Of a stretch of DNA of 64,000 bases, positions 34,241 through 45,250 are shown piece after piece. Made by a program: the position numbers and the translations under genes. The DNA lies in the NCBI GenBank assembly GCA_017591395.1, contig WEDG01009066.1, positions 5,001-69,000 on the forward strand. The letters run 5' to 3'. Below the pieces are notes generated by a model. The model had not been told where the DNA came from, ran no database searches, and saw only the letters and a list, made by a program, of their open reading frames with translations. How positions within the stretch are numbered: position 1 is the first letter of the stretch; every line of letters begins with the position of its first letter. This DNA is from Schistocephalus solidus (lineage: Eukaryota > Platyhelminthes > Cestoda > Diphyllobothriidea > Diphyllobothriidae).

Positions 34241-37200
34241 GCATAAAACGTACTGAAAGTAAAAGCACTAGAAGCAAAAAATTCCAAAAAGAAGTAAAAT
34301 TAAAATATACAGTGGCGACGAATTAATACTGGAGCGGTAGTGACGAATAGAAATTAAAATTAAAAAGGAAGAGACAAAGGCGAAAAAATATTAGCAATAA
34401 AAAATAAACAACCGTTTTGGGAAAAATATTTTTTAAAAAAAAGTAGCACTAAATTAAGAATGCAACAGTTGCCATTGATTGACAAAAAGGATGGACTGAA
34501 GTCCAGCGAGAGTTCGCGCACAGGCAAAAGTAAGACATCAGCAATACCCGTGCTGTCCATGTGTACTTTAAGGCAAGAACGCGCCTTAACTTTAAAAAAA
34601 GACTGATCATAGGGAACAGGATTTATCTTGGGAGTGACATAAATAATTTCCTTGCACTTTTGGCGCAGCATAAGCGAGATGGCCGATACATTCTCTGCTT
34701 CGGATGTTACTTAGACAGCAGGAAGTATTGTCCAAAGAAATAACTGTCATATAAAGAACGCACTTTTACGAAATACTTAGTTTTTTTACCGAAAAGATTT
34801 TTACCAATCGATTCCCACTATCAAACGCCTGCTCAACTGTTAGGAGATCCGGAAACACTTTCAAGATTAAAAGAGTTGACTGAAAATGGTGAGTGAATTT
34901 AAGTAATCGATTAGCTATCAGCTAGCTCAATTGGAAATACACATCTATCTATACCTTGTCAGATCTCTTGACGGACGGCAAACGTCGACGAATGGGGGCG
35001 GGAATATAGACTCGATTTTTTACAGGTAAAAGCGCGACGAAGACGAGAGGGGTTAGGCTCACGATTAAGATTCCAACTGGGGTCACGCTGCGAAGGCTCA
35101 GGTATTGGGTTGGCATCAGAGGACAGTGAAATATGTGCGGCTCTCTAGTGATTGGCTGGGTCATAACCCGTACCCGCCCAAGGTCGACAATAAAAGAACG
35201 GTTTATAGTTCATAAAAGTAGAATGCATAAAATTTGTGAGACAAAGGCTTACCCTATGGTTCAGGAAAGATGGATCAACTGGGAAGTTACGCAGGAATAT
35301 GATTAAAATAATTTGAGAATGTGATGAAAGCCATAACAAAAATCGTCGAGATCACTGTTCCGAAGACTGGGAAAGCGTTCAACGAGGTTGGAAATAGATT
35401 TTAACAGGACGTTACAAAGTAAGCCGGCTATGTTTAAGGTTAAAAGTCATTCGTAGAGTTTTAAAATGATATATGAACTTATTTCCGGTCAGTTTGAAGA
35501 TACGCACAGAGCAGGCATCGATTAGGTGCGTCTCAAAAGCCCTGAAAATGGAGGATTCACGCCTACTGCACACACACAAGATCCCGTGAGAACGCCATAG
35601 TTTCGAATTAATAATGGGAACTAGTACAAACATAAAACTGTGGGGCTCCTGGGGCCGAGCTCCACACACTTCTTTCGTGCTACAACAAAATCACCAGAGA
35701 AGAAGATGTCTAGTTGTTAGAGAATACCTAAATGGGACGTATCGTGCAACCCCAATGTTAGAAACACCGAATGGGCGAATGCTTGGTTAAAGAGATCGCC
35801 TTTCCATCTTCCTTTTCGGTTTCGGGTATTTCTCACCCCCCACCCCCCGAAACAAATAAGGTCCGAGTGGACGACAGATGTTACGAACAGATAGCCACCT
35901 GCCAGGTGATCACTCAGCCAAAAACTTGGAAATTTGCTGCCTTCTCTAGGTCAATCCTAAAGCAGACCAACATTTGGGACCAGAGATATAAACAGATGGC
36001 ATGTCGCTGCTAGCATACCTCAACGGAGTTTGTGTGGATCGCTGTACACTCCATAACTAAATGCACAAGTGCCCTATATGCAGCGACGGAGAGTTCCATT
36101 GGGGAAAGGCAGGTTATGTGAATTGCTTATGACCCATCTGATGGAGTTCGTCCGTGGACCATCTGCGCTGTGGGCGTGTGTATATGGTTGTAGGGGGTTT
36201 AACATTGACTAAATAAAGGTGGGATAGGCCGGAAATAGTCTTGCATGAGTTCATCCCCATGCTCTGATATACACACGGAGCATCTGGCCTATCCCTCATG
36301 AAAATTTAATCAATCTTCTGAATTACTTAAGTAGGCTTGTACGATTACTTATAGTGGAGCCTTTTCCCAGGGTATTTTCCTGCGATTGTAGGTCAGATTC
36401 TACATCGTTCGGGAATCGAAGATGCTATTAAAACCTAAAAATACAATTCTTTTGAATTTAGAATTAGACGATGAAAGCTGCAACCAGAGGAAGTTAAAGT
36501 TATGCCGAAAAAAGTCGGCATTCCGACTTGACTGAAATCTCTTGCGATTATGCTGAACGACATTTAATAATAATAATAACAACCCCATCTAGATAATCCT
36601 TTCTAATTGGAAACATTTTAGAATTTTAATCCTTTTTTTCATGAAATAGGCCAGATGTGTCAAATAAATGTCTTAGTTCGATCTTCGCAGATGAAGATTT
36701 CCACCGTGTGCCCCAGAACATGGTGTAAACAGGATTGGCATTTACATCAATGTCCTGCGCTTAATAATTTCTCTACTGAATATCTATCCAAAGTATGTAG
36801 AAAATATGTTGCCTCTTTATCCCTTTACTGACAATATTTGTGCCGAAAACAAAAAAACGTGTTTCCTCTTAATTTGGGATCCATTTTTGACCATATTCTT
36901 CGACAGAGGTATGATATAACCTAGAAAATACTTCCACAACAACTAACACGTCATCACTCTGTTCTAAATAGCATACTATCTGCAAATAAGCCATACAGAA
37001 ACATATGATTAGAGACTCTAGTTTAAGTTGGCCTTTTGTCGGTAAATGTGTTCAAATTTACCTTTAGCAATTTTATGCACGCCCCAAGATCACCAGCGAT
37101 ACGGTGCTGCTTTAGAGCACAACACTACAGAGACTTACAGATCGGAACATTCAATGAATAAAGAACTTTTATGTTTTTGAAAATGACGCGCTTTCTCACA

Positions 37201-37523
37201 TCTTGTCTCACCCCCATTTATGTGGACTTAAAAATCCAGGTTAAAGTTGAGGAAGATTGTGTTGGTAAACTCTGAAAAGATAGATTAATGCCCTCTCCCA
37301 GAGGATAACGCAAAAATACGCAGATATGGTTGGCGTTAGCACAGGAAACTACATGGATAAATGGAGAACTCGATTACCACTGATCGGTGCGCATTTTTCG
37401 TTTCTAAGATACCTTTTAAGCACAGATTGTTCGCCGAAGGGATCTATCCGGTTGGCCAGATAGGCAGTTAACCGAACTAAATTTAATTATGACTTCGTTG
37501 TTTAGCAGTTGCGTGCATCTGAA
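34241..37523. other. No recognisable gene
   Basis: Short frames only, including an 85-codon minus-strand frame at 35,412-35,669 that I cannot assign. No repeats shared with the rest of the window were recognised. Confidence 0.3.
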
Positions 37524-37665
37524 GGTTCGACAGTCGTAGTCCGACGATGTCCACCGTGTGCTCCACAGAGCATGGTAGTGCAGGAACACACAGATTGGTT
37601 TTAAGTGAAAGTGGACTTGCACGGCAGCTACCGCACTCTCTCCCACTACCCCATTCAGGCACAGA
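37524..37665 (+). repeat. Family A fragment
   Basis: GGTTCGACAGTCGTAGTCCG through GCAGCTACCGCACTCTCTCC corresponds to the first third of family A; the flanks are unrelated. Confidence 0.8.
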
Positions 37666-38704
37666 CCGTTTAACATCTTTAAGCAAAAACATTCATTGGA
37701 TGTCTGCTCTACCGCGAATTTACACCAGTGAATGTCTCAGTGCGGGGAACCCACGAAGAGGAGATCATAGCCCATATTATGGAGATGGTGTACTGGTTGG
37801 AATTTCATTATGCTGACCAGCATAAACCATTACGTGGGACTAGGAGAGCACAATGCGCACTGGACGCAGGAGCAAGCTGGTGGCGTGTCATTCAGCTAGC
37901 AAGTGCGGCTTAAACCAGAGTGGCTTATACAACCAGCGGCGTCAGAGCAGGCGAGAGAAGGCAAAAGCAATAGCACCTGTGTCTGCCGATGGTGGGAATT
38001 GAAGCGCGTCGAAGAGGGGGTCAGCTCAAAACCTGGCTCGAAAACGTTTGTCAGGCCATGGAATGGTTCTCGGACCTTCGGTATTCTGCCTCCTTCGTTG
38101 GCAAAAAATTGATTGAGCTGTCCAGAACTGCTGCGCGGATCGTCACGCCTGGAAAAGCGCATCGAGGCCGGCTAGATCACGCATGATCGCAGCCGTAACA
38201 AATACAAGTAAGTATAATTACCAGTTGCCTAAACGATCCAGGCAGTTTTTCCCAATCAACATAACTTTTTTATGATTTTTTTTTCTTATTCTAAGTGGGT
38301 CGGTAAAAAAAACAATCGCCTTTGGCTTTAAGGCACAGAACTGCATATGATTATGGATCAGAATTTAGGAGAAGGAGAGGGCTTACATTTCTCCTAAGAA
38401 AACGTGGTTATTCACATCTGGTGTACGAAAACCGGTAAATAAGGTTTCGCCTTGTCGAGATGTTCTTTAGCAAACTTAATTCACTTAATTTCGGTGCGAA
38501 GTAACTGAAGTTGGCAAAGGCGCAGGAGAAGCAAACACAATTGCGCAGATGTGGTCACGACATTTATTTAAAATACTGGAAACGGAAGAAGGGTTTGTTA
38601 TAAAAAAAAATGCCCAATTTTAACTAAGAAGATAAACTAATAATCCGTTCGAGAAATAAAACTTTTTAAGATGCACGCTTGCTTGAGCTGGCATAAATTT
38701 AATC
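37666..38704. other. No recognisable gene
   Basis: A GC-richer patch at 37.9-38.2 kb has mirror frames on both strands without a family I can name. Confidence 0.3.
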
Positions 38705-38905
38705 AATTTAGTCGCCAGAAGCAGGCTGGCGGGCGGACAGAATGAGGTCGAGTGAGATCCTAACCACATCAGTGAGTGTCACGTGCTTGTTTGATTTCTG
38801 TATATACCTCACTGCACAAGGTATGTAACGTAAAGATGATCGGTAACAACCGTGAAACAGCTGTCTGCGTCTTGCCTGTTGTACCCTAAGAACCTCGACC
38901 CTTGT

Positions 38906-38911
<6 letters not shown>
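38705..38911 (+). repeat. Family F (retrozyme-like) copy in hammerhead sense
   Basis: The plus strand carries GCTGGCGGG, GAGTGAGATCCTAACCACAT and TATATACCTCACTGCA, then at 38,826-38,872 a decayed hammerhead: AAAGATGA instead of ACTGATGA, CGGT-AACA-ACCG, GAAA, CAGCTG, TC and TGCGTC. Loss of C3 and U4 should inactivate it. Confidence 0.75.

Positions 38912-38959
<48 letters not shown>
38911..38959. repeat. (TA)n microsatellite
   Basis: An uninterrupted AT dinucleotide run separates a family F copy from a minus-strand SINE tail. Confidence 0.95.
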
Positions 38960-38961
<2 letters not shown>

Positions 38962-39112
38962 GGTAGTTGGGCTGTCACCGATCGGTTACAGGACTCACTC
39001 GTCCCGTTGTGCCTTGGGGCTAACTCTCAAGCCCCGCCAGCAGCCGTAAGGCAGCTTAGGATATAGACAGAATAACATGCCCGACAAAGACAAGGAAGAC
39101 TGGAATAGCGCT
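38960..39112 (-). mobile_element. SINE tail and body fragment
   Basis: The minus-strand tail words CGATCGGTGACAG, GGACTCACTCGTCCC (as its complement) and GCCTTGGGGC are present. The copy lacks the head. Confidence 0.75.
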
Positions 39113-39265
39113 TGAGTACGACGCAGTTAGTCCACACATTGGGTCTATCAGATGCGCCACCTGTCATTCTCTGTCGCCGCAGATCGCGTATTTATTCAGA
39201 CAGGAATAGGCCCACACCGATCTATTGGCTTCCCGAAGCAAACGGGCTCTGTAAAGTGGCGAAGA

Positions 39266-39400
39266 TCACGATGAGGCAAAGACAAGGGAGACCGGAATGG
39301 CTATTTCTAGCTTATTAGCCGTTATCAGCCAGTCGTATCTAACCCGAGATGTGATTAGAAGATGACAGCTCACCAGGTCGGTGAACACCAAACTATTATA
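39266..39400 (-). mobile_element. SINE body fragment
   Basis: Minus-strand ACTGGCTGATAA, GGCTAATAAGCT, GAAATAGCC and TTCCGGTCTCCCTTGTC. G8 of the hammerhead core is changed to A. Confidence 0.75.
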
Positions 39401-39411
39401 ATTCATTTTAC

Positions 39412-39700
39412 TGATCGAAACCAACAAAAAAACGGGTACGTGGCTCCACAGTAGTATTACACTCAATGAACAAAGCTCACGGTTTCTAATCTCAGGTGGT
39501 CTACACCTGGGATTGAGTATGACAGGCTGACCACAGCTAGTAAGCCAGAAATGGTCAGTACAGTCTCCCTCTTCCATGCCCGTAATATCACTCTGCCTAT
39601 ATCACTTACCGCTCTGCGACTGCTGGTGAGGCTACAGAGTGAGCCCCATGGGACAACGGGACGAGGTAGTCCTGTAACCGATCGGTGAGTGTCCATCTGT
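39412..39700 (+). mobile_element. SINE copy, diverged
   Basis: The worn head (ACGTGGCTCCACAGTAG) is followed by a body with CTGACCACAGCTAGTAAGCC and GAAATGGTCA, and a good tail (GAGTGAGCCCCATGGGACAA, GGGACGAGG, TAACCGATCGGTGAGTG). Confidence 0.8.
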
Positions 39701-39701
39701 T

Positions 39702-39990
39702 AAACCGACAAGAAAACGAGCCCGTGGCTCAATGGTTGATGTTGGATTTCTGATCAACGGGTCACGGATTCGATCCTCAGGTGTTGCACCACTTGAGGTT
39801 GGGTATGGCTGGCTGATGACGGCTAATATGACAGAAATGGTCATTCTGGACTCGCTTGTCTTTGTCGGTATCTTATCAACATATGCTTAACGTTGCTATG
39901 CGACCGCATGCGAGGGCTCTAGTCTGAGCCCCAGAGCACAACTGAATATACATATTCCATAAGCATATCTGTGAGCCGCACACTATCATA
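39702..39990 (+). mobile_element. SINE copy with clear Pol III boxes
   Basis: The A box TGGCTCAATGG (39,726-39,736) and B-box-like GGATTCGATCC (39,767-39,777) are followed by GGTTGGGTATGGCTGG, CTGATGA and a body in which the second arm of stem II is lost (GGCTAATATGAC). The tail belongs to a subfamily ending CATATGCTTAACGTTGC ... GAGCCGCACACTATCATATA. Confidence 0.85.
39726..39777 (+). promoter_or_regulatory. Internal Pol III A and B boxes of a SINE head
   Basis: A box TGGCTCAATGG fits TRGYNNARNGG; GGATTCGATCC fits the B box consensus GGTTCGANTCC except at one base. The spacing is about 30 bp, as in tRNA genes. Confidence 0.7.
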
Positions 39991-40370
39991 TATATGCATA
40001 TATTGGTAGACGGACATCCAAAGAAGTATATATATATTGATAAAGATAAACCGACAAAGACATGGGAGACCGGAATGGCCATTTTCGGCTTATAAGCTGT
40101 CGGCCAGTCCTACCCAATCCGAAGTGTGGACCACCTGGGATTCTAACCCGCGACCTTTGGTAATTGAGTCGAACATTCTAGCATTGAGCCATGGGCCCGT
40201 TTTTTTCTCGGTTGCGATCGGAAATATGATGATAGTCTGCGGCTCACCGATCTGCTTAAGGAATATGTTTGTTCCATTGTGCCCTGGAGCTCAGACTAGC
40301 GCCCTTGCAGTCGGTCGTATAGCAACGTTTGAGCATATGTTTATAAGGTGGAACTGACAAAGACACGGGA

Positions 40371-40415
40371 GACCGGAATGGCCATTTCTGGCTTATTAGC
40401 CGTCATCAGCCAGTC
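40371..40415 (-). ncRNA. Best-preserved SINE hammerhead-like core
   Basis: On the minus strand: stem I GACTGG (40,410-40,415) with CCGGTC (40,371-40,376), six pairs with one G-U; CTGATGA (40,403-40,409); stem II GGCT-AATA-AGCC flanked by C and A; GAAA (40,385-40,388); stem III TGGCCA; UU at the cleavage position. Relative to plus-strand copies the outer stem I pair has changed from G-U (GGCTGG/TCAGTC) to A-U (GACTGG/CCGGTC), so pairing is kept. Confidence 0.5.
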
Positions 40416-40443
40416 ATACCTAATCCCAAATGTGGACCACCTG

Positions 40444-40497
40444 GGATTTGAACCCGCGACCTTTAGTAATTGAGTCGAACGCTCTACCATTGAGCCA
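40444..40497 (-). promoter_or_regulatory. Internal Pol III A and B boxes of a SINE head
   Basis: A box TGGCTCAATGG (40,487-40,497) and B box GGTTCAAATCC (40,444-40,454) are 32 bp apart. Together with the CCCGTGGCTC...GGTAGAGCG context they are tRNA-like. Confidence 0.75.
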
Positions 40498-40675
40498 CGG
40501 GCTTGTTGTTTTGTCGGTTGCGATCGGTAATATGATGATAGTGTGCGGCTCACCGATCTGCTTGAGGAACATGTATGTTCCATTGTGCCCTGGAGCTCAC
40601 ATTAGAGCCCTCGCAGGCTGTCGCATAGCGACGTGAAGCATATGTTTTTTAAGTAGAACTGACAAAGGCAATGGA

Positions 40676-40720
40676 GACCGGAATGGCCATTTCTGGCTTA
40701 TTAGCCGTCATCAGCCAGTC
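40676..40720 (-). ncRNA. SINE hammerhead-like core, second copy of the array
   Basis: It has the same stems and core as the copy at 40,371-40,415, with no change in any core or stem base. Confidence 0.5.
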
Positions 40721-40754
40721 ATACCCAATCGCAAGCGTGGTACACCTGGGATTC

Positions 40755-40875
40755 AGTTCCACTTTATCAACATATGCGACATTTCGCTATGCGACTGCCT
40801 GCGAGGTCTCTTAAGTGAGCTCCAGGGCAGGACGGAACATACATAATCTTTAAGCGGGTCGATGAGCAGTACACT

Positions 40876-40880
<5 letters not shown>
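40755..40880 (+). mobile_element. SINE tail fragment
   Basis: CATATGCGACATTTCGCTAT through GAGCAGTACACTATCATATA is the tail of the second SINE subfamily in the plus orientation, facing the minus-strand array. Confidence 0.75.

Positions 40881-40935
<55 letters not shown>
40881..40935. repeat. (TA)n microsatellite
   Basis: A pure TA run between the SINE tail and the hammerhead-bearing element at 40,956. Confidence 0.95.
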
Positions 40936-40937
<2 letters not shown>

Positions 40938-40955
40938 AGAAACCGCATAGAGAAC

Positions 40956-41044
40956 GCTGGGGGACCCACTGAGGAGCCCAACCCCTCGTTGCTGCGTCAC
41001 GCAGCAGCAGAAACATAGGCGAAACACGTGTCTGGGCTTTTAGC
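40956..41044 (+). ncRNA. Type I hammerhead ribozyme candidate
   Basis: Stem I: GCT (40,956-40,958) with AGC (41,042-41,044) and CCCA (40,965-40,968) with TGGG (41,033-41,036), around an internal loop GGGGGA/CTTTT. The core is CTGAGGA (40,969-40,975; position 7 is free to vary). Stem II begins GCC/GGC with the canonical G10.1-C11.1 pair and carries an extra 7 bp hairpin TGCTGCG-TCA-CGCAGCA (40,990-41,006). GAAA is at 41,021-41,024, stem III is the minimal CACGTG, and UC at 41,031-41,032 is the cleavage position. The order and the very short stem III match hammerheads described from Penelope-like elements and retrozymes. The host element is not identified; it is bracketed by (TA)n runs. Confidence 0.65.
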
Positions 41045-41078
41045 TAGTACCTATGTCGGAAGTACGGTATAATATCTG

Positions 41079-41081
<3 letters not shown>

Positions 41082-41127
<46 letters not shown>
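41082..41127. repeat. (TA)n microsatellite
   Basis: A pure dinucleotide run 40 bp downstream of the hammerhead candidate. Confidence 0.95.
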
Positions 41128-41128
<1 letters not shown>

Positions 41129-43768
41129 ACGCAAGTTTCTTCTCATTTTGTGCTTTAAACCACTCCATCTCAGTTAAAATCGGAGCCACTGCCCACGCCC
41201 TTCTTGTTATATGTAACCCTGGTCCTTTTGCAATAACCTGGGGGTGTGGTGACATCCTTAGGTGCGGTTTTACGCCAAAAGAACCACCTGCTCCCGAGCC
41301 CGCCTACCAGTCTTGATAACGAGTCCAGGTGAGACAGGATGCGCGAACGCGATAGATTTGCGCAAGTTATTATCATTCAAGCGTAGGTTACCGTCCCTGC
41401 TCCCACCAGGCTGTGGGGCACAGCGTACACGTCAGGGGAATCCTCGGTCGAACTGTCATTGGCACGATCTAAATTGCAACTGAATTCGAACGCGCAGCAA
41501 CAACTGATCCGCTCGCCAAATGGCGATCTGACAGGCATGCAGACTTGGCTGCAACTACGGCATGACCGCGAAGGTGACAGAGCTCCCGCGAGACCGCCAG
41601 CGGTTGGCCATGTCGAGGTCAAAACTGATCAGCATCAAGTAGACAGGTTAAAAATTCGTACATCAAGTCCCGTTATAATAAGAGGCAGCCAATGAGGCAG
41701 AACTATTCACGATCAGCTGAAATAGTCACCTTACCTGTCTGAAGATAGAACAAGGAAGTGTCCGAAAAGTCAATAAAAATACCGCTCATGAAATCGTCTG
41801 TTTTACTTTGCAGTCTTCTTTGAGATATGATAAAAGTTCCAACAAATGGCGTTCTACAGTCTGTTATACTTTGGATCCAATGGTTTTAGGTATACAGAAA
41901 ACAGCAAGTGCTTGAACGTCAAAACCACGTAATTAAATTTGATGATTAATTTTAATTTACATTTATTAAATTTATTTAATTGTTTTCTATCAGCAATATG
42001 AAAACGCATGTTTCCAGGTCCCTTTAAAGAACGCCTTTCGTAAATGGATGTCAGAGCACGAATAATAGTAACCTATTTTTTTAATTGGGCCATTATTGAA
42101 CCGACCACTTCCTGGAGATGGAAGTCATACACTCTGATCGCCAAGTAGTTGACTGTGGAGGCTCCACACTGATCTCTAAAGCACATAGAGACGAGCACGT
42201 CACATAAATCGATCGGTGAACAGAATTTTGACGGAGTTAATCATTTGGACCGCAACTGTCCTCATTTCCCGCAAAGCATTTGAGTCTAAATCAAAAGCGC
42301 CCCATACTTGGCATTCTCCTATGCTAATAGCTATACGAGATTAGCTTTTTGAATCCACGTCTGTATATTTACGCAAAGGCATTGAGCAAAAGTAGAAAAT
42401 GTTATCCGACCGATTTCCACTCAATTTGGAATTGAGTTCTGTTACATGTAAGTCAGGTAAAGCAGAATGCGAAAAAGCAGGATTTATAGAAAAAAACATC
42501 GACATGAAAGTGAACGGCCAAGAACTCATGACTTCGATAAATATTTTGAAGGTTCTGATAAACATAGGTTAAAGAACCTTTATTTTTGAATTGTCCACCG
42601 CAAATTGGTATTTTAAGAACGGCCAGTTGATAGGCAGAGGTGCATCAACTCATCATCGACTTCATATCTTCAGTGCAGTCTACCTTGTACAGAGCACTAA
42701 TTGAATAAATCTTGATGAATTTCTTCTTTTAAAGGGGATCTGCTGTGCTATTTTGATGCAAAATAGTTCTAAGAATTTCTTTTGCCTTTCTAAGGTTTAC
42801 ATATTACCGTTACAAATTGGGAAGTGGTAATCTTCTGTGTGGATTTTGGGGAAATATTCCACAATTTAACGCATGCGCTGCATCTTTGATTTGATCGTCC
42901 ACTTCTACGGCTTTTACGATCCTTTGGATTATGTTAACAATCGTTTTGAAGTTTTAGGAAGTTTGCCACCCACTTAGCTGCCAAAATGCTTCCATTTTTA
43001 GTTTTGTGGACACCTGAGACGTGAGTGACATGAGCCTCACACGAAGACCCAAATAACGAGGATGGGAAGTTCGTCCTTAGAGAGTTTTTCTGTGTACTTT
43101 TGGGGCTTGAAGAGCCATTAGCGCACCTGTGTTACAACCGTTTCAAATTTCTGCTCACCTCACCACGTGGTGATTTGGTAGCCATGCGGTGAATTTATTA
43201 CAGGCTCAACCTGAAAAAACGGGCAAAATATAATTGTGTCGGCAACTGTAGAGTCCAACTATCATCGCGGGGCGTCAAACAAAACCCTCGGCGTTCGAGA
43301 TTTACAGGCACGAAACGAAAATAATGCCTTACAGGTAAGTTGGTAAAGGGGGGTGATTTATTTTTGTATTGATGCCAGGAAAAGCGTCTGGGTTCGTTGT
43401 GCGAAGGCAGTTGAAAAAGCATCGAATACGACGGAAACACACCTGAAATGACCTCGTGCACCCATATAAGGACAAGAGGTCGTTAAAAAATGATATAGTA
43501 CTAAATGCAGTACAGTTTACTTCGGTCAACTCGGAAAATCTGCCATTACCAGTACGCACGATTATGAGCTGGCGGCGTGGAGGCAAGAACGCCAACCGTA
43601 AGTATGCATGCACACATAACAAATGTGGAGGTCGTCCAGTTTTCTTTTATTAATGTTGTTTCACCATTTTTAATATTGAATTTGAAGTTATTTTCCAAAA
43701 AAATTTATACAAATATCGTAGGGCTTCCGATTTCTCTATCCCCTTCATGAAAGTTTGAGGTACACAAA
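41128..43768. other. No recognisable gene
   Basis: Reading frames at 41,377-41,622 and 43,198-43,622 have overlapping mirror frames and no family resemblance. This part would lie inside the putative 30 kb USP24 intron. Confidence 0.3.
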
Positions 43769-43975
43769 CGACATGACAGGTTCAACTATCGTTTCCGAGG
43801 CTACTCACCTTGTGCTCCACAGAAGAGTTGGCGAAAAGACGGTGACTAGCACTGGACCTACTGCACTCACACCCCGGTGTCATGACAGAGTGGCAGGGGA
43901 AACGGGAGCGGGCACCTAGTTGTGCTCCGACACCTGTTCCCCCAGCACACACGCCCGATTCCCGCATAACGCGCC
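43769..43975 (+). repeat. Degenerate family A copy
   Basis: ACGACATGACAGGTTCAACT, GACGGTGACTAGC, CCCGGTGTCATGACAGAGTG and AACGGGAGCGGGC keep family A order with internal deletions. Confidence 0.65.
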
Positions 43976-44739
43976 AGGACTAGAGGGGGCTGCTCGGCGT
44001 ATAGCTTCCATCGCAAGCTGATTCGAAAATTCTTCGAACACTAAATGAAATTTACATTTAAGTGAGTTTCTACCAGATAAAACTGTGCTCGGCCCAGACT
44101 AGCAACTCCTCGTATCACGTACTAATGCCCATAAAAGCAATCTTGCCAAGCAGCTTGTCACCGTACGTGAATGTTTATCGAATATCTCCATCGTGGAATT
44201 GTTTTTTTGTGTATTTTGATATTGCAAAAATGATGAAAAATGTGGACATGCTGGTTGAATAACGGTTTTGTGAATGATTTAATCGATTTATGAATGGAAA
44301 TAAGCTTTTGCTGCATTTTATCTCTACAGAATAATCTTTTCTATTTAAAGGCATATTTGTTTGAAGATAGTTTGCATTTAACATCTACTATCACATTAGG
44401 AAGGCATAAAAGACACTACAAACGGAATCATGACATACTTATATTACATCATCAAAATGGTACTTCTGAAAGGTGCCTCAATATGTTCTTCACTGTTATT
44501 TCTCGTAAAAATCATTTCCCAGTAATCAAGAGCTATCGAAATAATGCCGAAGATGTTTGGAAAGAGACTTGATATTGTACATTTGAAATGCTTAAAACCA
44601 GTTAACCTAAGGGATATGCATTTAATTGTAAGATATATGTGTAGTAAACCTACTACGCGACAGCGGAAACACTTGAACATCATAAACAAGATAAAGGGAC
44701 GATAATTGATCGCATTACGAAACTCACTCTCGTCCCGTG
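43976..44739. other. No recognisable gene
   Basis: AT-rich; overlapping short frames on both strands; no shared repeats were noticed. Confidence 0.3.
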
Positions 44740-45112
44740 TGACGAAAGCCGCGAACAACCACACAGCGGCAGTATTTTACATAGACGAAGACAAGCGAGA
44801 CTAAAGTGGTCAGTGCTGGCTAATTAGCCATCATCAGCCAGCCATACCCAAACCCGAAAGCCGCGAACAGCCACACAGAGGCAGTATTATATATAAACTA
44901 ACATAACTGACGAAGACAAGCGAGACTAAAGTGGTCATTTCTGGCTAAGTAGCCGTCATCAGCCAGCCATACCCAAACCCGAAAGCCGCGAACAGCCGCA
45001 CAGCGGCAGTATTATACATAAACTAACATTACCGACGAAGACGAGCGAGACTTAAAGTGGGAATTTCTGGCTAAATAGCCGTCATCAGACAGCCATACGC
45101 AAACCCAGGCGT
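44740..45112 (-). repeat. Three tandem copies of a SINE body unit
   Basis: Units of about 115-125 bp share CGAAAGCCGCGAACAGCC, CGGCAGTATTATA and CGAAGACAAGCGAGACT, with the SINE body in reverse (GGCTAAGTAGCC, CATCAGCCAGCCATACCC). They differ from each other at a few positions. On the minus strand the middle unit has GGCTGG, CTGATGA, GGCT-ACTT-AGCC and GAAA, but stem III carries an extra base. Confidence 0.9.
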
Positions 45113-45250
45113 TGCAAATTCCGAAGCTCGAACAAACGGGTCATGGGTTCCAACCTCAGCGATTGCGGTCCGTGTGGTTGGGTATGGCTGGTTGATAACG
45201 TTTACTAAGCTGGAAACGGCTATTCCAGGCTTCTTTTTGTGTGTCCTCAA
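45113..45250 (+). mobile_element. Decayed SINE copy
   Basis: A head remnant (GGGTCATGGGTTCCAACCTC) followed by GGTTGGGTATGGCTGG, TTGATAA and AAGCTGGAAAC. It faces the tandem units on its left. Confidence 0.6.

Larger units (their letters stand above)
40048..40750 (-). mobile_element. Head-to-tail array of three SINE copies
   Basis: Read on the minus strand, bodies lie at about 40,670-40,725, 40,370-40,420 and 40,060-40,110. Tails of the CATATG ... CCAGGGCACAATGGAACA subfamily and tRNA-like heads (TGGCTCAATGG at 40,487-40,497; GGTTCAAATCC at 40,444-40,454) lie between them. The unit is about 300 bp. The repeated order body-head-tail shows that the copies are fused in tandem rather than inserted independently. 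Confidence 0.85.

Noticed and set aside
41377..41622. 81-codon minus-strand frame, checked as a downstream USP24 exon
   Set aside because: No similarity to the expected USP24 region, and an equally long frame is open on the opposite strand.
45113..45250. Possible tRNA genes at the SINE heads here and at 39.7 and 40.4 kb
   Set aside because: The A and B boxes are followed by the SINE body, and no complete cloverleaf with acceptor stem pairing was found, so these are tRNA-derived SINE heads.
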